The notes under the pieces: generated by a model
Database searches by the model: none
What the model was told of the DNA's origin: nothing
The model's input: only the letters and a program-made list of their open reading frames with translations
Translations under genes and position numbers: made by a program
Assembly: GCF_036046055.1 (NCBI RefSeq)
Contig: NZ_CP107939.1
Coordinates: 6,448,001 to 6,512,000 of the forward strand
Reading direction: 5' to 3'
DNA: 64,000 nt
Origin: Nocardia sp. NBC_00403
GTDB lineage: Bacteria; Actinomycetota; Actinomycetes; Mycobacteriales; Mycobacteriaceae
Shown: positions 32,819-41,282 of the stretch, in pieces
Layout: every line of letters begins with the position of its first letter
How positions within the stretch are numbered: the stretch's first letter is position 1

Positions 32819-33123
32819 ACGAATCCTCCTCGAATGTAAGGTATTTCGCGCATCCTGCGATAACCGCCGCCCAGCCCTCCCCGGTCGACGTGGTCCGAGG
32901 CCCCAGCATAAAGTGCGCCGAGCTCAATAACCGACCATTTAGTCCGGTTCGAAGCGAAAGGCTTCCCCGACCGCTTACAGACCCGGCACATCTGTCGATC
33001 GCGCCGCGAGCACGTACATTTCGCCGAGGATCGGCACGCCGCTGTCGCGCTACAAGCCAGCCATGTGTTGCAATCCCACGACCCCGCTTGGCCCCGACTA
33101 GCGATATCGGCCCGCCGGTTCGG
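32819..33123. other. Intergenic, nothing recognised
   Basis: 305 bases between the methyltransferase start and the Fur-family stop. No gene, RNA or strong repeat seen beyond presumed promoter sequence. Confidence 0.45.
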
Positions 33124-33663
33124 CTATCGCGCGGCCTGTTTGCAGGCTGGACACAGTCCGTGCAGAGTCAGTCCGGCGTTAGCGGCGAGTTCGAACCGGC
33201 TGCCGCGACTGGCGTGATCCAGCGCGGTTGCCAGTCGTTCGGCGGGGACTTCGATCACCGCGGCGCACCGTGTGCAGACGGCATGGTGGTGGGGTCGCAC
33301 GGTCAGCCCGTAGCTCGCGGCCCTTTCCCCGACAGTGAGCACGTGCAGGGCGCCGATCTCGACCATCCGCGCAAGCGTGCGATACACCGTGGTCAGGTCG
33401 ACGAGTTCCCGTCGTTCGGTGAGTCGTGCGACGATCTCCTGCGCATTGAGGTGCCCTCCGGAGGGATCGCTGGTCAGCACCGACATCACCGCCAAACGCG
33501 GTGCGGTGCACCGTAACCCGTGACTGCGCAGGATCGATCGTGCGTGCTCGACCGCTGGGTCGCTGGACGTATCCGCGGTGGGCATCGCCCCGGTGTCATG
33601 GTCGATGCCGGTATCGCCCACCAGTGGCGAGGTAGTTGTCGCCGAATGGTCGACCTCGTTCAT
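33124..33663 (-). CDS. Fur-family metalloregulator
   Basis: A 179-residue Fur-superfamily repressor. The winged helix is seen in RCTAPRLAVMSVL and LVDLTTVYRTLARM. The dimer domain holds PHHHAVCTRC and GLCPACKQ, giving the two CxxC pairs that bind structural zinc. An N-terminal extension of about 35 residues is Asp/Thr-rich. It lies near a nickel/cobalt transporter, so a Nur- or Zur-like role is possible, but sequence alone does not settle the metal. It faces away from the nearby KmtR-like remnant. Confidence 0.85.
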   Translation of the reverse strand: MNEVDHSATTTSPLVGDTGIDHDTGAMPTADTSSDPAVEHARSILRSHGLRCTAPRLAVMSVLTSDPSGGHLNAQEIVARLTERRELVDLTTVYRTLARMVEIGALHVLTVGERAASYGLTVRPHHHAVCTRCAAVIEVPAERLATALDHASRGSRFELAANAGLTLHGLCPACKQAAR

Positions 33664-33711
33664 GGTGCACCTCGTTCGCCACGGAACTACATTCCTCTCA
33701 TAACGCTACTG

Positions 33712-33729
33712 TCTGCGTATGAATGCAGA
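33712..33729. promoter_or_regulatory. Inverted repeat in the Fur/kmtR-remnant intergenic region
   Basis: TCTGC-N8-GCAGA, overlapping the ATG of the decayed ArsR-family gene. It could be an operator for that gene or for the Fur-family protein. It does not match the Streptomyces Nur spacing exactly. Confidence 0.3.
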
Positions 33730-33965
33730 TGATCGGGTAATGCGGTTGCCTGATGATCAAGCCTGTTGGTCGTCGAGGTGGTGCAGGATGCTCGCCGACT
33801 CGACGCACATTCAGATCCTGTGGGCTCTGGCGATGCCGAAATATCGGTGAACGATCTCACCGACCATGTCGGTGAGCCGGCACCGCTGGTGTATCGACGT
33901 ACTGGACGCGGTAAGCAACGCCCAACATGCCGGACTGGGCATTCCCGGACATCAGCGCGGCGTGC
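33719..33965 (+). pseudogene. Decayed ArsR-family nickel/cobalt sensor (KmtR-like)
   Basis: Read in three frames, this stretch reconstructs a KmtR-type protein: RLPDDQAC then RMLADSTHIQILWAL in the first frame (stop at 33848-33850), GDAEISVNDLTDHVGEPAP in the second, and VLDAVSNAQHAGLGIPGHQR in the third. These match the family start, the helix-turn-helix region and the C-terminal region. The recognition helix and wing between GEPAP and VLDAV are deleted. At least three frame changes and one deletion make it non-functional. It sits directly upstream of the His-rich gene. Confidence 0.7.
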
Positions 33966-34018
33966 TGGTATGCATGCATTGCCGTAGAACCCACTCGAAA
34001 CAGAAAAGGAACCGGGAT

Positions 34019-34219
34019 ATGACCGACGAACACTCCCACGTCGAGCCCCATGCCCACGCACACAGTCACGGCACACTGACCCATACCCACGCCCACAGCG
34101 CACACGAGCATGGCCACCTCGAACACGAGCACGCCCATACCCATGACGGAGTCGAGCATTCGCATCGTCATGTGCATCAAAGCGATATGCCCAATGATCA
34201 CTCACACACCCACAACTGA
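34019..34219 (+). CDS. Very histidine-rich small metal-binding protein
   Basis: A 66-residue protein with 23 histidines, mostly as HxH (HAHAHSHG, HTHAHSAHEHGH, HEHAHTHDG, HSHRHVH), 8 acids, and no cysteine. The ATG at 34019 follows an AAAAGGAACC ribosome-binding site; a longer upstream frame exists only because the pseudogene runs into it. It faces a nickel/cobalt transporter operon whose last gene ends 12 bases away. A nickel or cobalt storage or chaperone role is inferred. It could alternatively be the His-rich N-terminus of a lost CDF transporter, but a stop codon follows cleanly. Confidence 0.75.
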   Translation: MTDEHSHVEPHAHAHSHGTLTHTHAHSAHEHGHLEHEHAHTHDGVEHSHRHVHQSDMPNDHSHTHN

Positions 34220-34231
34220 GCCGGAGGGCGG

Positions 34232-35056
34232 TCAACCGGGCTGCTGGACGACCGGCAATCGGGTGTGCGCGTGGATGAGATTGGCTTCGAGCAGTAGTTC
34301 CCGGTCGGCGAGGGCGTCGGCCGGTGTGGTCTCAGCAAGAATCGTGTGGTCCTCGCCGAAAACGATGCATCGATCGGCGAGTCGATCCAAGCTGTCGAGG
34401 TCATGGGTGGCGAGCACGATCGTTTTGCCCGCTTCGGCGAGGTCCTCGATCAGCTCGGTCAGCCACTCGCTGGTGCGTGGATCGAGCGCGGCGGTCGGCT
34501 CGTCGAACAGCAACACTTCCGGGTTCATGACCAGGACGGTGCCGATCGCGACACGTTTCTTCTGCCCTCCCGAGAGTTGGAACGGCGCCCGGTCGGCGGT
34601 GTCGGCGATGCCGAGCAGGGCAAGGACATCCTCGACCCGGGCCGCGGCCGCACCGCGGTCCAGACCGAGCTGCAGTGGACCGAAGGCGAGCTCGTCACGC
34701 ACCGTCGGCGAGAAGACCTGCGCGTCGCTGTTCTGGAAAACGAAGCCCATCCGCGACCGAAAGCCCATGTTCATCTGCTCGTCTTCCAGGGCGTCCTCGG
34801 TGACGGGTGCGCCGAAGGCGGTATAGGTCCCGCTCTCGGGAAATACCAAGCCGTCCAATATCTTCAGCAGCGTGGACTTGCCGCAGCCGTTCGCTCCGAT
34901 CAGCGCGACCTTCTCCCCCGCCGCGACCTTCAGTGATACGCCGGAAAGAGCCTCGAACTTTCCGAGATAGCGATATCGCAGGTCTGTGCACTCCAGGACG
35001 GGCTCGCCGCCCGAGGACAGCTGACAGGACTGGGACTCCTCATCGGGTGATGACAT
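34232..35056 (-). CDS. cbiO: ECF-type nickel/cobalt transporter ATPase
   Basis: A 274-residue ABC ATPase: Walker A LIGANGCGKSTLLK, Q-loop VFQNSDAQVF, signature LSGGQKKRVAIG, Walker B VLLFDEPTAALDP, H-loop ATHDLDSL. This is the CbiO/NikO/EcfA type. The ATG at 35056 overlaps the end of the CbiQ gene by 17 bases; the long upstream frame lies inside CbiQ. It energises metal uptake by the CbiM/CbiQ membrane proteins. Confidence 0.92.
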   Translation of the reverse strand: MSSPDEESQSCQLSSGGEPVLECTDLRYRYLGKFEALSGVSLKVAAGEKVALIGANGCGKSTLLKILDGLVFPESGTYTAFGAPVTEDALEDEQMNMGFRSRMGFVFQNSDAQVFSPTVRDELAFGPLQLGLDRGAAAARVEDVLALLGIADTADRAPFQLSGGQKKRVAIGTVLVMNPEVLLFDEPTAALDPRTSEWLTELIEDLAEAGKTIVLATHDLDSLDRLADRCIVFGEDHTILAETTPADALADRELLLEANLIHAHTRLPVVQQPG

Positions 35057-35987
35057 GCTCACCCACCAACAGCGCCGCGCCGGACACCGCGACAGCAAGG
35101 GCGTAGAGCAGGTCGATCCGCGAGGGCCGCGGTTGGGCAAGGACTTTGGCATCTCCGCGATAGCCACGCGCGACCATCGCCTGGTGCACCTCTTCCGACA
35201 TCGCCATCGACTTACCGATCATCGCGCCAGCGGTGGCGAAGACGAATCGACGCGCATATTTGTCGTGCTTCTCGGCGCCGACCGTGCGCGCTTTGCGCGC
35301 CTGATACATATCGGTGATCGTGGCGAGCAGTAGGAACAAGTAGCGATAGGCCATCCCGATGATCAGGATGAACACGCGTGGGACACCGAGAGTTCGCAGT
35401 GACGCGAGCAATCGTGTCCATGGCGTGGTCAGCGTCAGCAGCACGACCGAACTGATCGAGGACGCCACGCGAGCCACGACCAACAGGGCCGACATCAGAC
35501 CTTGCCGGGTGATCCCTTCTGCTCGGCCGTGCCAATGCCAGAGAGTCACGATCACCTCGCCGTCGGTGACCACACTCAGCGTCGCGGGGATCAGGACGAT
35601 CCCGGTAAAGATCGGGACGAACAGCCACACTCGCTTGACGAAGAATCCGACCGGCACCGCACTACACGCGGCCAGAACCAGCGTCGCGGCGTACAACACC
35701 ATCAGCGCTGCGATGGTGTGCAGGAACGCCCCGACCAGCAGCAACCCGAACAGTGTGACGATCTTGACCCGGGCATCTATGCGTTGCAGTAAACCGTGCT
35801 GGGCGGCGGTGTCGTCGCTGAACATCACCTGCCGCAATAGATCCGCACCGCCGGTGAGCGTCTTCTCGAGGTAGGACCCCTTGCGGCGCTTGCCGATACA
35901 CCCGCAGGGGCACAACGTGACATCGCGAGTGAGCAACCAGTCCGGGGCGGATGCCGGACGCGGATCGGTGGATGCGGTCGTGGTCAT
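35040..35987 (-). CDS. cbiQ: ECF transporter T component, CbiQ/NikQ
   Basis: A 315-residue membrane protein with about five to six hydrophobic segments and the two Ala-Arg-Gly/Arg coupling motifs of T components, the second seen as HQAMVARGYRGDAK. A Cys-rich N-terminal stretch (LCPCGCIGKRRKG) is unusual and may bind metal. It overlaps the CbiM-type gene by four bases (ATGA) and cbiO by 17 bases, so the three are one operon. Confidence 0.9.
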   Translation of the reverse strand: MTTTASTDPRPASAPDWLLTRDVTLCPCGCIGKRRKGSYLEKTLTGGADLLRQVMFSDDTAAQHGLLQRIDARVKIVTLFGLLLVGAFLHTIAALMVLYAATLVLAACSAVPVGFFVKRVWLFVPIFTGIVLIPATLSVVTDGEVIVTLWHWHGRAEGITRQGLMSALLVVARVASSISSVVLLTLTTPWTRLLASLRTLGVPRVFILIIGMAYRYLFLLLATITDMYQARKARTVGAEKHDKYARRFVFATAGAMIGKSMAMSEEVHQAMVARGYRGDAKVLAQPRPSRIDLLYALAVAVSGAALLVGEHVITR

Positions 35988-37081
35988 GAGCCGGTGTCGG
36001 CCGAGCTACGCGCGGGTTCGGTCCGATTGTCGATCGAACCCCGTAAGCCGAGAGCGCGCAGACTGAAAGCGATGAGGTAGACCGCCGCTCCGACGACGAC
36101 GATCCCGACCACGGCCGACACCAGGTAACCGATATTGGGGTGGGAACCGTTCGAGAATCCGTAGTCGCCGAGCAATGTGTGGTTCCAGAACCCGGCGTAC
36201 TTCGCGAGCCCCGTCGGCACCGTGTCGAGCCCGAGATCGCCGAGATCCAGGTCCTCTGGCGAATCTTCGCCGAAGGCGCCTCCCGGCGCCAGCAGACCCA
36301 GTGGCGTCAGCAGCACCAGCACCGCCATCACCGACAGTGCTACCGCGACCGGACGCAGATTCGGTTTCGGCGCCACGGTGTCTGCCGCATCGACGGGCAC
36401 TCCCGGATTGTTGACTTGCAGGAGCGGGATATTGGCCTGCTGCAGATACGCGACGACGCCACCGGCCAGCGCGGCCTCGGCGAACCCCGCGATCAGCAGA
36501 TGGGCAAGCAGCATCGCAGGCAACGTTTGCGAGAGATGGTAGGGCGAATACAGCGGCGTGCCCGAGGCATCGTGGAACAGATCGGGCTGTATGCCGAGTT
36601 CGATGCCGACACAGATCGCGGCGGCGTTGAGGCCGACGTAGCCGCCGATCGCGGCAGCGACGACCCGACGCCACGAGGTCAGAACACTTCCCCTGGCGAG
36701 CAACCGATAGATCCCGTAGGCGACGAACGGCAACACGACGCCCATGTTGAACACGTTGACGCCGAAGGCAAGTACGCCGCCGTCGCCGAACAACAGCGCT
36801 TGAAAGGCCAGCGCGACGGTCACGGCTATCAGCGCGGCCCACGGCCCCAATAGCACCGCGATCAACACGCCGCCGACCGCGTGCGCGGTGGTGCCGTCCG
36901 GGATCGGAATGTTGAACATCATCACCAGAAACGACACCGCAGACAGCATCGCCAGCGTGGGGACCTGCCTGGTCTTGACGACGTTCTTGACCCGCTGTGC
37001 CGCCACCGCGGCGATCGGAACGGCCACCACATAACCCACCGCGCAGGTCGCCGGCGATAGATACCCGTCAGGAATGTGCAT
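35984..37081 (-). CDS. Nickel/cobalt ECF substrate-binding protein, CbiM-CbiN (PDGLE) fusion
   Basis: A 365-residue protein. It begins MHIPDGYLSP; the His2 and N-terminal amine bind Ni2+ or Co2+ in this family (established). Residues 1-220 form the CbiM/NikM core with about seven hydrophobic segments. A C-terminal domain (about 235-345) has one helix, SPEDLDLGDLGLD..., and a final helix, the PDGLE/NikN-like part. Hence M and N components are fused. Nickel is favoured over cobalt because hypX is upstream on the same strand. Confidence 0.9.
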   Translation of the reverse strand: MHIPDGYLSPATCAVGYVVAVPIAAVAAQRVKNVVKTRQVPTLAMLSAVSFLVMMFNIPIPDGTTAHAVGGVLIAVLLGPWAALIAVTVALAFQALLFGDGGVLAFGVNVFNMGVVLPFVAYGIYRLLARGSVLTSWRRVVAAAIGGYVGLNAAAICVGIELGIQPDLFHDASGTPLYSPYHLSQTLPAMLLAHLLIAGFAEAALAGGVVAYLQQANIPLLQVNNPGVPVDAADTVAPKPNLRPVAVALSVMAVLVLLTPLGLLAPGGAFGEDSPEDLDLGDLGLDTVPTGLAKYAGFWNHTLLGDYGFSNGSHPNIGYLVSAVVGIVVVGAAVYLIAFSLRALGLRGSIDNRTEPARSSADTGS

Positions 37082-37481
37082 CGAAACTCCTCGAGGAGAT
37101 CTATCTGCAAGTAACTGGCATCAACGGTAAACCTCGGACACAGCACAGACCAGCACATCGCACGAATCGTCGCCGAGCGGAGATACCCGACATAACCAGA
37201 CCTACCACCGACATCTACGCCCTCGACGGCGAACCTCGGCTCCTGCTCCAGGACTATCGTTGTTGGACAGCAGAATTCGAGACGCCATCCGACCGCCGAG
37301 TTCCATCGCCGGTTGAATCGACGACCTGCCGGGCATGGTGCCAATCACCCGAGACGGCCGCCGGAGCAAGAATCCGCTACGCGCAGTGTGCGAATTCTCC
37401 TGACATAGCATCTTGTTCGGCCTGCGTCATCCACCGTTGATGGCGCATCACCGGGTTCCTCACCCGTGCCGCAGTGTTGCT
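37082..37481 (-). promoter_or_regulatory. 400-base leader between hypX and the transporter operon
   Basis: No clear gene. On the minus strand a 28-codon frame (37377-37463, GTG start, ending MSGEFAHCA) follows the hypX stop in the same phase and may be chance. The stretch contains GTCAGGAGA and GAGGAACCCGGTG, reminiscent of cobalamin-riboswitch blocks, but the required CCTGCC is missing and pairing fails. The promoter of the transporter operon should lie near 37082-37200. Confidence 0.35.
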
Positions 37482-39212
37482 CTAGTGCGGCGACGCCATC
37501 GCGGGGACAGGCGGGGGGTGGCGTGGCTCGGGATAACGCGGGTACGGGGTTTTGTACAGAAACGCCCGCCGCTTGGCTTCGAACCCGAGACTGTCGGCGA
37601 ACAGGTTGCGCGCCATCTCGCCGAGTTCCTCGAATTCGTAGGCATCCAACGGCTTGTCGGCCAAATCGCGGGCCAGACGCCCGCGCGTGCGCTTCATCGT
37701 CGACAACCACCGCTCGGGCTGGACATACTCACTGGCCAGCGCAGTGAGCCAGTCGTCGAACCCGATATCGGGGCCGACATGATCGACGAACCCGATATCG
37801 AGAGCCTCGAGGGCGTCGATCGGTTCGGCGGCCTCGAGTAGCCGGTGCGCGGTGTCGGCGCCGACGCGACGCGGCAGGGTGTAGGAATGCAACTCGGAGC
37901 CACCCAAACCCATTGTGCGGTAGTGCGCGTCGATGACCGAGTGGCCGGTGGCGACCACAACATCAGCAGACAGCGGCAGCATTGCCCCACCCGCCCCTGC
38001 CGACGTCATCGCCACCACCGACAGCTGGCGGCAGAACAAGATTTCGCGGCACAGCGCGTTGATCGCGCGGATGGTCCGCCACGCCTGTTGCGCCGATTCA
38101 GGCGAGATCTCGATCTCGCCCAAATGGAGTCCGTTGCTGAACACCGCGTGCCCGCGCCCGCGCACCACCAGCACCTTGGTGTCTTGACACGCTGCGGCTC
38201 GGATCGCGAAAGTCAGCCGACGGCAGAGACTTTCGGTCATTCCGCCGTTGTACGAATCGAATTCCACCGCGCCGATTTCGCCGACCGGGCCCAAGCGCCG
38301 ATAGGTGATGTCGGTGAACTGCCCGGCGGCGCCTGCCGCCGCAGCAGTTGTGGTCGGGATCGTGCCGAGGACTATCCCGGCCCGTGCGAGCGCGGCGGTG
38401 GACGGGGCTTTGCACGACCAGCGATCACCGAGATCGATGCTCAGATGGCCTACCCAAATGCTGGTGCCCCCACCGCAGGCCACTTCGACCGCATGATGGC
38501 GACGACCGAGCAAGGTCCCCGGCGCCGCGTCGAGCCCATTGCGGCCGGGGTGTGCGTCGTAGAGCCGCACGGGCCGCTGTGCCAGCGTCGAAACCACGCC
38601 CGGCGCACCGTCGGCGGCGTGGATGTGGCGCAGAATCTGCTCGGGATCGGATGCCCAATCGAAGGCCCGGTCGCTCTGGCGCATCAACCGCCGCGCCCTC
38701 GCATGCGAGATCGGGCGATGGGCATTTTCCTGATCGAGTGGACGGAAATGTGGGTCGGCTGCCTTGTCGGCAACCTCCAGAATGCACTCGATGGCCGCAT
38801 TCGCCACCTGCCCGTTGTACACGAGCGATTTACGGAGACGCGGCAGTCTGAAAGTCCGTGTCGCCCAGATAGGTCCACTGTCGAACGTACCAACCGCGGA
38901 GAGTGCTGTTACACCCCACAACGGCTCGCCCTCGCTGATAGCCCAGTCGAGACTGCTGCCTCCGCGATCACCCACCGGGCCTGGGTGGATAACGACGGTA
39001 GGCCATCGCGTATACACCGATTCCGGAATGCGGACAGTTAAGAATGGACAGATCACCACGTCGGAGTCGCATGTTTCGACGGCTTTTTCGATATCGCCGC
39101 TGGTGGTCACCACCGCTGTACGCACCATACGTCCGGATCGGCGCAACGCCAGCCGGGCGCGCCTGGTCAGGCCGTTGTCGGCGCTGCTCACAAGGAGAAT
39201 ACGCTGCTGCAC
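37482..39212 (-). CDS. hypX: HypX/HoxX hydrogenase maturation protein
   Basis: A 576-residue two-domain protein. The N-terminal half is a formyltransferase domain (VVIHPGPVGDRGGSSLDWAI, H76), and the C-terminal half an enoyl-CoA-hydratase-like domain (VVRGRGHAVFSNGLHLGE, TSAGAGGAMLPLSADVVVA), ending with the conserved RRAFLYKTP. HypX converts formyl-tetrahydrofolate via formyl-CoA to CO for the [NiFe]-hydrogenase active site under aerobic conditions (established). A GTG start at 39212 has GAGAGG upstream. Hydrogenase structural genes are not in this window. Confidence 0.9.
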   Translation of the reverse strand: MQQRILLVSSADNGLTRRARLALRRSGRMVRTAVVTTSGDIEKAVETCDSDVVICPFLTVRIPESVYTRWPTVVIHPGPVGDRGGSSLDWAISEGEPLWGVTALSAVGTFDSGPIWATRTFRLPRLRKSLVYNGQVANAAIECILEVADKAADPHFRPLDQENAHRPISHARARRLMRQSDRAFDWASDPEQILRHIHAADGAPGVVSTLAQRPVRLYDAHPGRNGLDAAPGTLLGRRHHAVEVACGGGTSIWVGHLSIDLGDRWSCKAPSTAALARAGIVLGTIPTTTAAAAGAAGQFTDITYRRLGPVGEIGAVEFDSYNGGMTESLCRRLTFAIRAAACQDTKVLVVRGRGHAVFSNGLHLGEIEISPESAQQAWRTIRAINALCREILFCRQLSVVAMTSAGAGGAMLPLSADVVVATGHSVIDAHYRTMGLGGSELHSYTLPRRVGADTAHRLLEAAEPIDALEALDIGFVDHVGPDIGFDDWLTALASEYVQPERWLSTMKRTRGRLARDLADKPLDAYEFEELGEMARNLFADSLGFEAKRRAFLYKTPYPRYPEPRHPPPVPAMASPH

Positions 39213-39404
39213 TCTCGACCCTCTCGCTACGCCCGCATCCGAACCAGCGGTGCCAGAATCCGAATCGAAAACCACTTGTACTATCGAGCTCACCACCCTC
39301 AGAGGTCGACGCACTTCCCCGATTCGTGTGCACACACATATTGTGCATACAGAATGTGGAAAACCAGGCTATTGACGACCTACCAGTCAGACCGGCCACC
39401 GTAA

Positions 39405-39667
39405 ATACCGAAACGCCTTTCTTCTGAGAAAGGAGAAATCGACGGTGTCAACCCATCTCGCCGCAGCTGATGACGAGACTCGTCGAACCGGCGAGGGGTT
39501 GAGCGCGACCTCCGGACAGCCCCATCCGCCGGCGCGCGCCATGCGACACCCACCAGCGCCCGAGAACGAGAAGTCACACACGGTAACGGATGGCGCTATG
39601 AGCCCGCGGACAGAGCGAAATCGCTCAGATCATGTGACTGAGGTAGCCGTCGAACACGATGTCGATG
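39405..39667 (+). pseudogene. Tyrosine-integrase remnant A
   Basis: Bases resemble the 3' part of the integrase at 42357-43490 and remnant B. After a GAGAAAGGAGAAATC block (the EKGE motif of the intact enzyme) the catalytic region is missing and the ending GEGLSATSGQPHP...TVTDGAMSP follows. The last 117 bp are nearly identical to remnant B. A degenerate fragment, not expected to be expressed. Confidence 0.6.
39551..39667. repeat. 117-bp direct repeat, copy 1
   Basis: Begins CACCAGCGCCCGAGAACGAG and ends GTCGATG. Differs from copy 2 (41624-41740) at only two positions, although flanks differ. Lies at the 3' end of an integrase remnant. On the minus strand both copies end an open frame with IDIVFDGYLSHMI and a stop. 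Confidence 0.9.
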
Positions 39668-39747
39668 ACGTTGGGCAGCGCTGCTCGAGCAGCGGGCCGC
39701 CCGCGCAGGACACCTGCCACCGCGGTGAGAACGCGCCACGGGGCTCC

Positions 39748-39777
39748 GGCAGTGGCAGTGGCAGTGGCAGTGGCAGC
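39748..39777. repeat. Tandem hexanucleotide repeat, 5 units
   Basis: Four GGCAGT units and a final GGCAGC in a row, 30 bases. A simple-sequence repeat prone to slippage, in a non-conserved stretch upstream of csbD. Confidence 0.9.
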
Positions 39778-40002
39778 GCGATACCACTGGGCGTCTCGGC
39801 AGTCGCCGACGTTCTGAGCGCCTCGGTCGTCGGTGATCACTCCCCCGCTACTCCAGCCGATACCCGCTTTCCTGAGTGCAGTTCGCAGAATCATCCGGTC
39901 GTCGCCCCCTGCACCGTTGTTTGGTGGCGCAAATGCGGGCTATCCGCAAGAGGACCGGCTGGAAAACGCAGGCCGGGCACCTTCGAGAAAGGGGCTCGCA
40001 CC

Positions 40003-40176
40003 ATGAGCGCTGTAGACAAGGCACAGAACAAGGCCGAGAAAATCGCCGGTAAGGCCAAGGAAAAGTTCGGCGAGGCCACCGACGACAAGGACAAGCAGCA
40101 CGAGGGCAAGGCCGATCAGGCCAAGTCCGACCTGAAGGATGCGGGCGAGAAGGTCAAGGACGCCTTCCGCAACTGA
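40003..40176 (+). CDS. CsbD-family stress protein
   Basis: A 57-residue highly charged helical protein, MSAVDKAQNKAEKIAGKAKE onward, with repeated AKE/KAD motifs typical of CsbD. The frame is open for 186 codons upstream but the GAAAGGGG ribosome-binding site and family length fix the ATG at 40003. CsbD proteins accumulate in general stress; function is not known in molecular terms. Confidence 0.9.
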   Translation: MSAVDKAQNKAEKIAGKAKEKFGEATDDKDKQHEGKADQAKSDLKDAGEKVKDAFRN

Positions 40177-40177
40177 C

Positions 40178-40197
40178 TCGACGCTCGCCGGCGTCGA
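40178..40197 (+). terminator. Hairpin after csbD
   Basis: TCGACGC-TCGCCG-GCGTCGA right after the csbD stop. No T-run. Confidence 0.4.
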
Positions 40198-40310
40198 TCG
40201 CGAGCGGGTGACCCTCTGCGGTCATCCGCTCTACGCGCGCCGATTCCCGTTGTCCACCAGCATATTTCACCCAGGGCGGTTCGATCATGGCCGCATCGAC
40301 CGCAGCCGCG

Positions 40311-40991
40311 TCAGTGCGGGTCGGGTTCGCCCAGATGCACGGTCAGCAGGATGTGGTCGAGCCGAGTCCGTAGTTTGACGTCGTCAACGGCCACCTTCGG
40401 TAATTCGGCCACGACCCGTTCCGCGACCGTCCGCAGCTTGACATTGGTCTCCTGTGAACGCCACCGCAGCACCCCGAACGCCTGGTCTGCGTTGACACCG
40501 TATACGAGCATCAGCGCGCCCTTGGCCTGCTCGATCACGACACGGGCGTCCAGAAGTCCTGGAAGCGTGCTGTCCAGCGCTTCACGCCTGAAGTCGGCCG
40601 CGGTGCTCGACAGATCGATGTAATACCCCTGGGTCCCGATCACCGCACCGTCCTCGTCGGCCATGGGCTCGGAAACGACCAGTACCTCACGCACCCGCCC
40701 GCACGTGTCGATGATCCGATGATGACTGGAGAAGGCAGCCCCGTCCTCGACGGAACAGATCAGGGCTTCGAGCCGGTCACGATCGTCAGGATGCTTGTGC
40801 GACAACAACATTTCTGTCGTCGGCGTGGTACCAGGAGCGCGGCCGTGCATGCGGGCGACCTCGTCCGACCACTCCCACCGCCGCGTTCCGAACCAGTACC
40901 GGAACGGGCCCACCGTCAGCGGATCGCCCACACCCACCACACGCTCAACAAGAGTGCGCTCTGATTGCGACACCTCGTCCCGCTCGGTCAT
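40311..40991 (-). CDS. PAS-ANTAR RNA-binding response regulator
   Basis: A 226-residue protein. Residues about 30-135 form a PAS domain (WFGTRRWEWSDEVARMHG; HPDDRDRLEALI), and residues about 150-205 an ANTAR domain (LDARVVIEQAKGALMLVYGV; AFGVLRWRSQETN). ANTAR domains bind paired RNA hairpins and prevent termination (established). Ends LGEPDPH. No adjacent ANTAR-type hairpin target was found. Likely a stress- or signal-responsive antiterminator. Confidence 0.88.
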   Translation of the reverse strand: MTERDEVSQSERTLVERVVGVGDPLTVGPFRYWFGTRRWEWSDEVARMHGRAPGTTPTTEMLLSHKHPDDRDRLEALICSVEDGAAFSSHHRIIDTCGRVREVLVVSEPMADEDGAVIGTQGYYIDLSSTAADFRREALDSTLPGLLDARVVIEQAKGALMLVYGVNADQAFGVLRWRSQETNVKLRTVAERVVAELPKVAVDDVKLRTRLDHILLTVHLGEPDPH

Positions 40992-41282
40992 GACACAAAT
41001 TATCCCCCGTTACCTTCTTCGTGGCTCTAGCACAGGGCCACGGTCATCCGGTCCGGTATGCCTTTTACCCCTGTCTCTCATGATCGACCGATTCTGGTTG
41101 CATCGTTTCGTGGCGGCATCGCGGCCTACTCACATCAGGTCATGTACTCGGCGTGCCCGCGGGATCCCGGTGGCAGAGCTTTCCTCGCCGCCGCGCCGGC
41201 ACATGCACAGTTGGTCGTCTACCCGACAGCAGATCGCAGCCGCTCTGTGGGACTACCGCCCCGAAGCCCGGAGACAGGACTC
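40992..41282. other. Intergenic, nothing recognised
   Basis: 291 bases before integrase remnant B; no homology to the intact integrase seen here and no supported gene. Confidence 0.4.

Noticed and set aside
33866..34018. An N-terminal extension of the His-rich protein
   Set aside because: These codons are the C-terminal part of the decayed KmtR-like gene, and a ribosome-binding site precedes the ATG at 34019.
37380..37470. Cobalamin riboswitch upstream of the nickel/cobalt transporter
   Set aside because: Only GTCAGGAGA and GGAACCCGGTG-like blocks match; the pairing CCTGCC and the receptor core are absent, and the bases can be read as codons after hypX. Kept as a weak finding, not a feature.
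39445..40002. A long N-terminal extension of the CsbD protein
   Set aside because: The extension comprises integrase debris and a GGCAGT repeat; the family length and ribosome-binding site fix the start at 40003.
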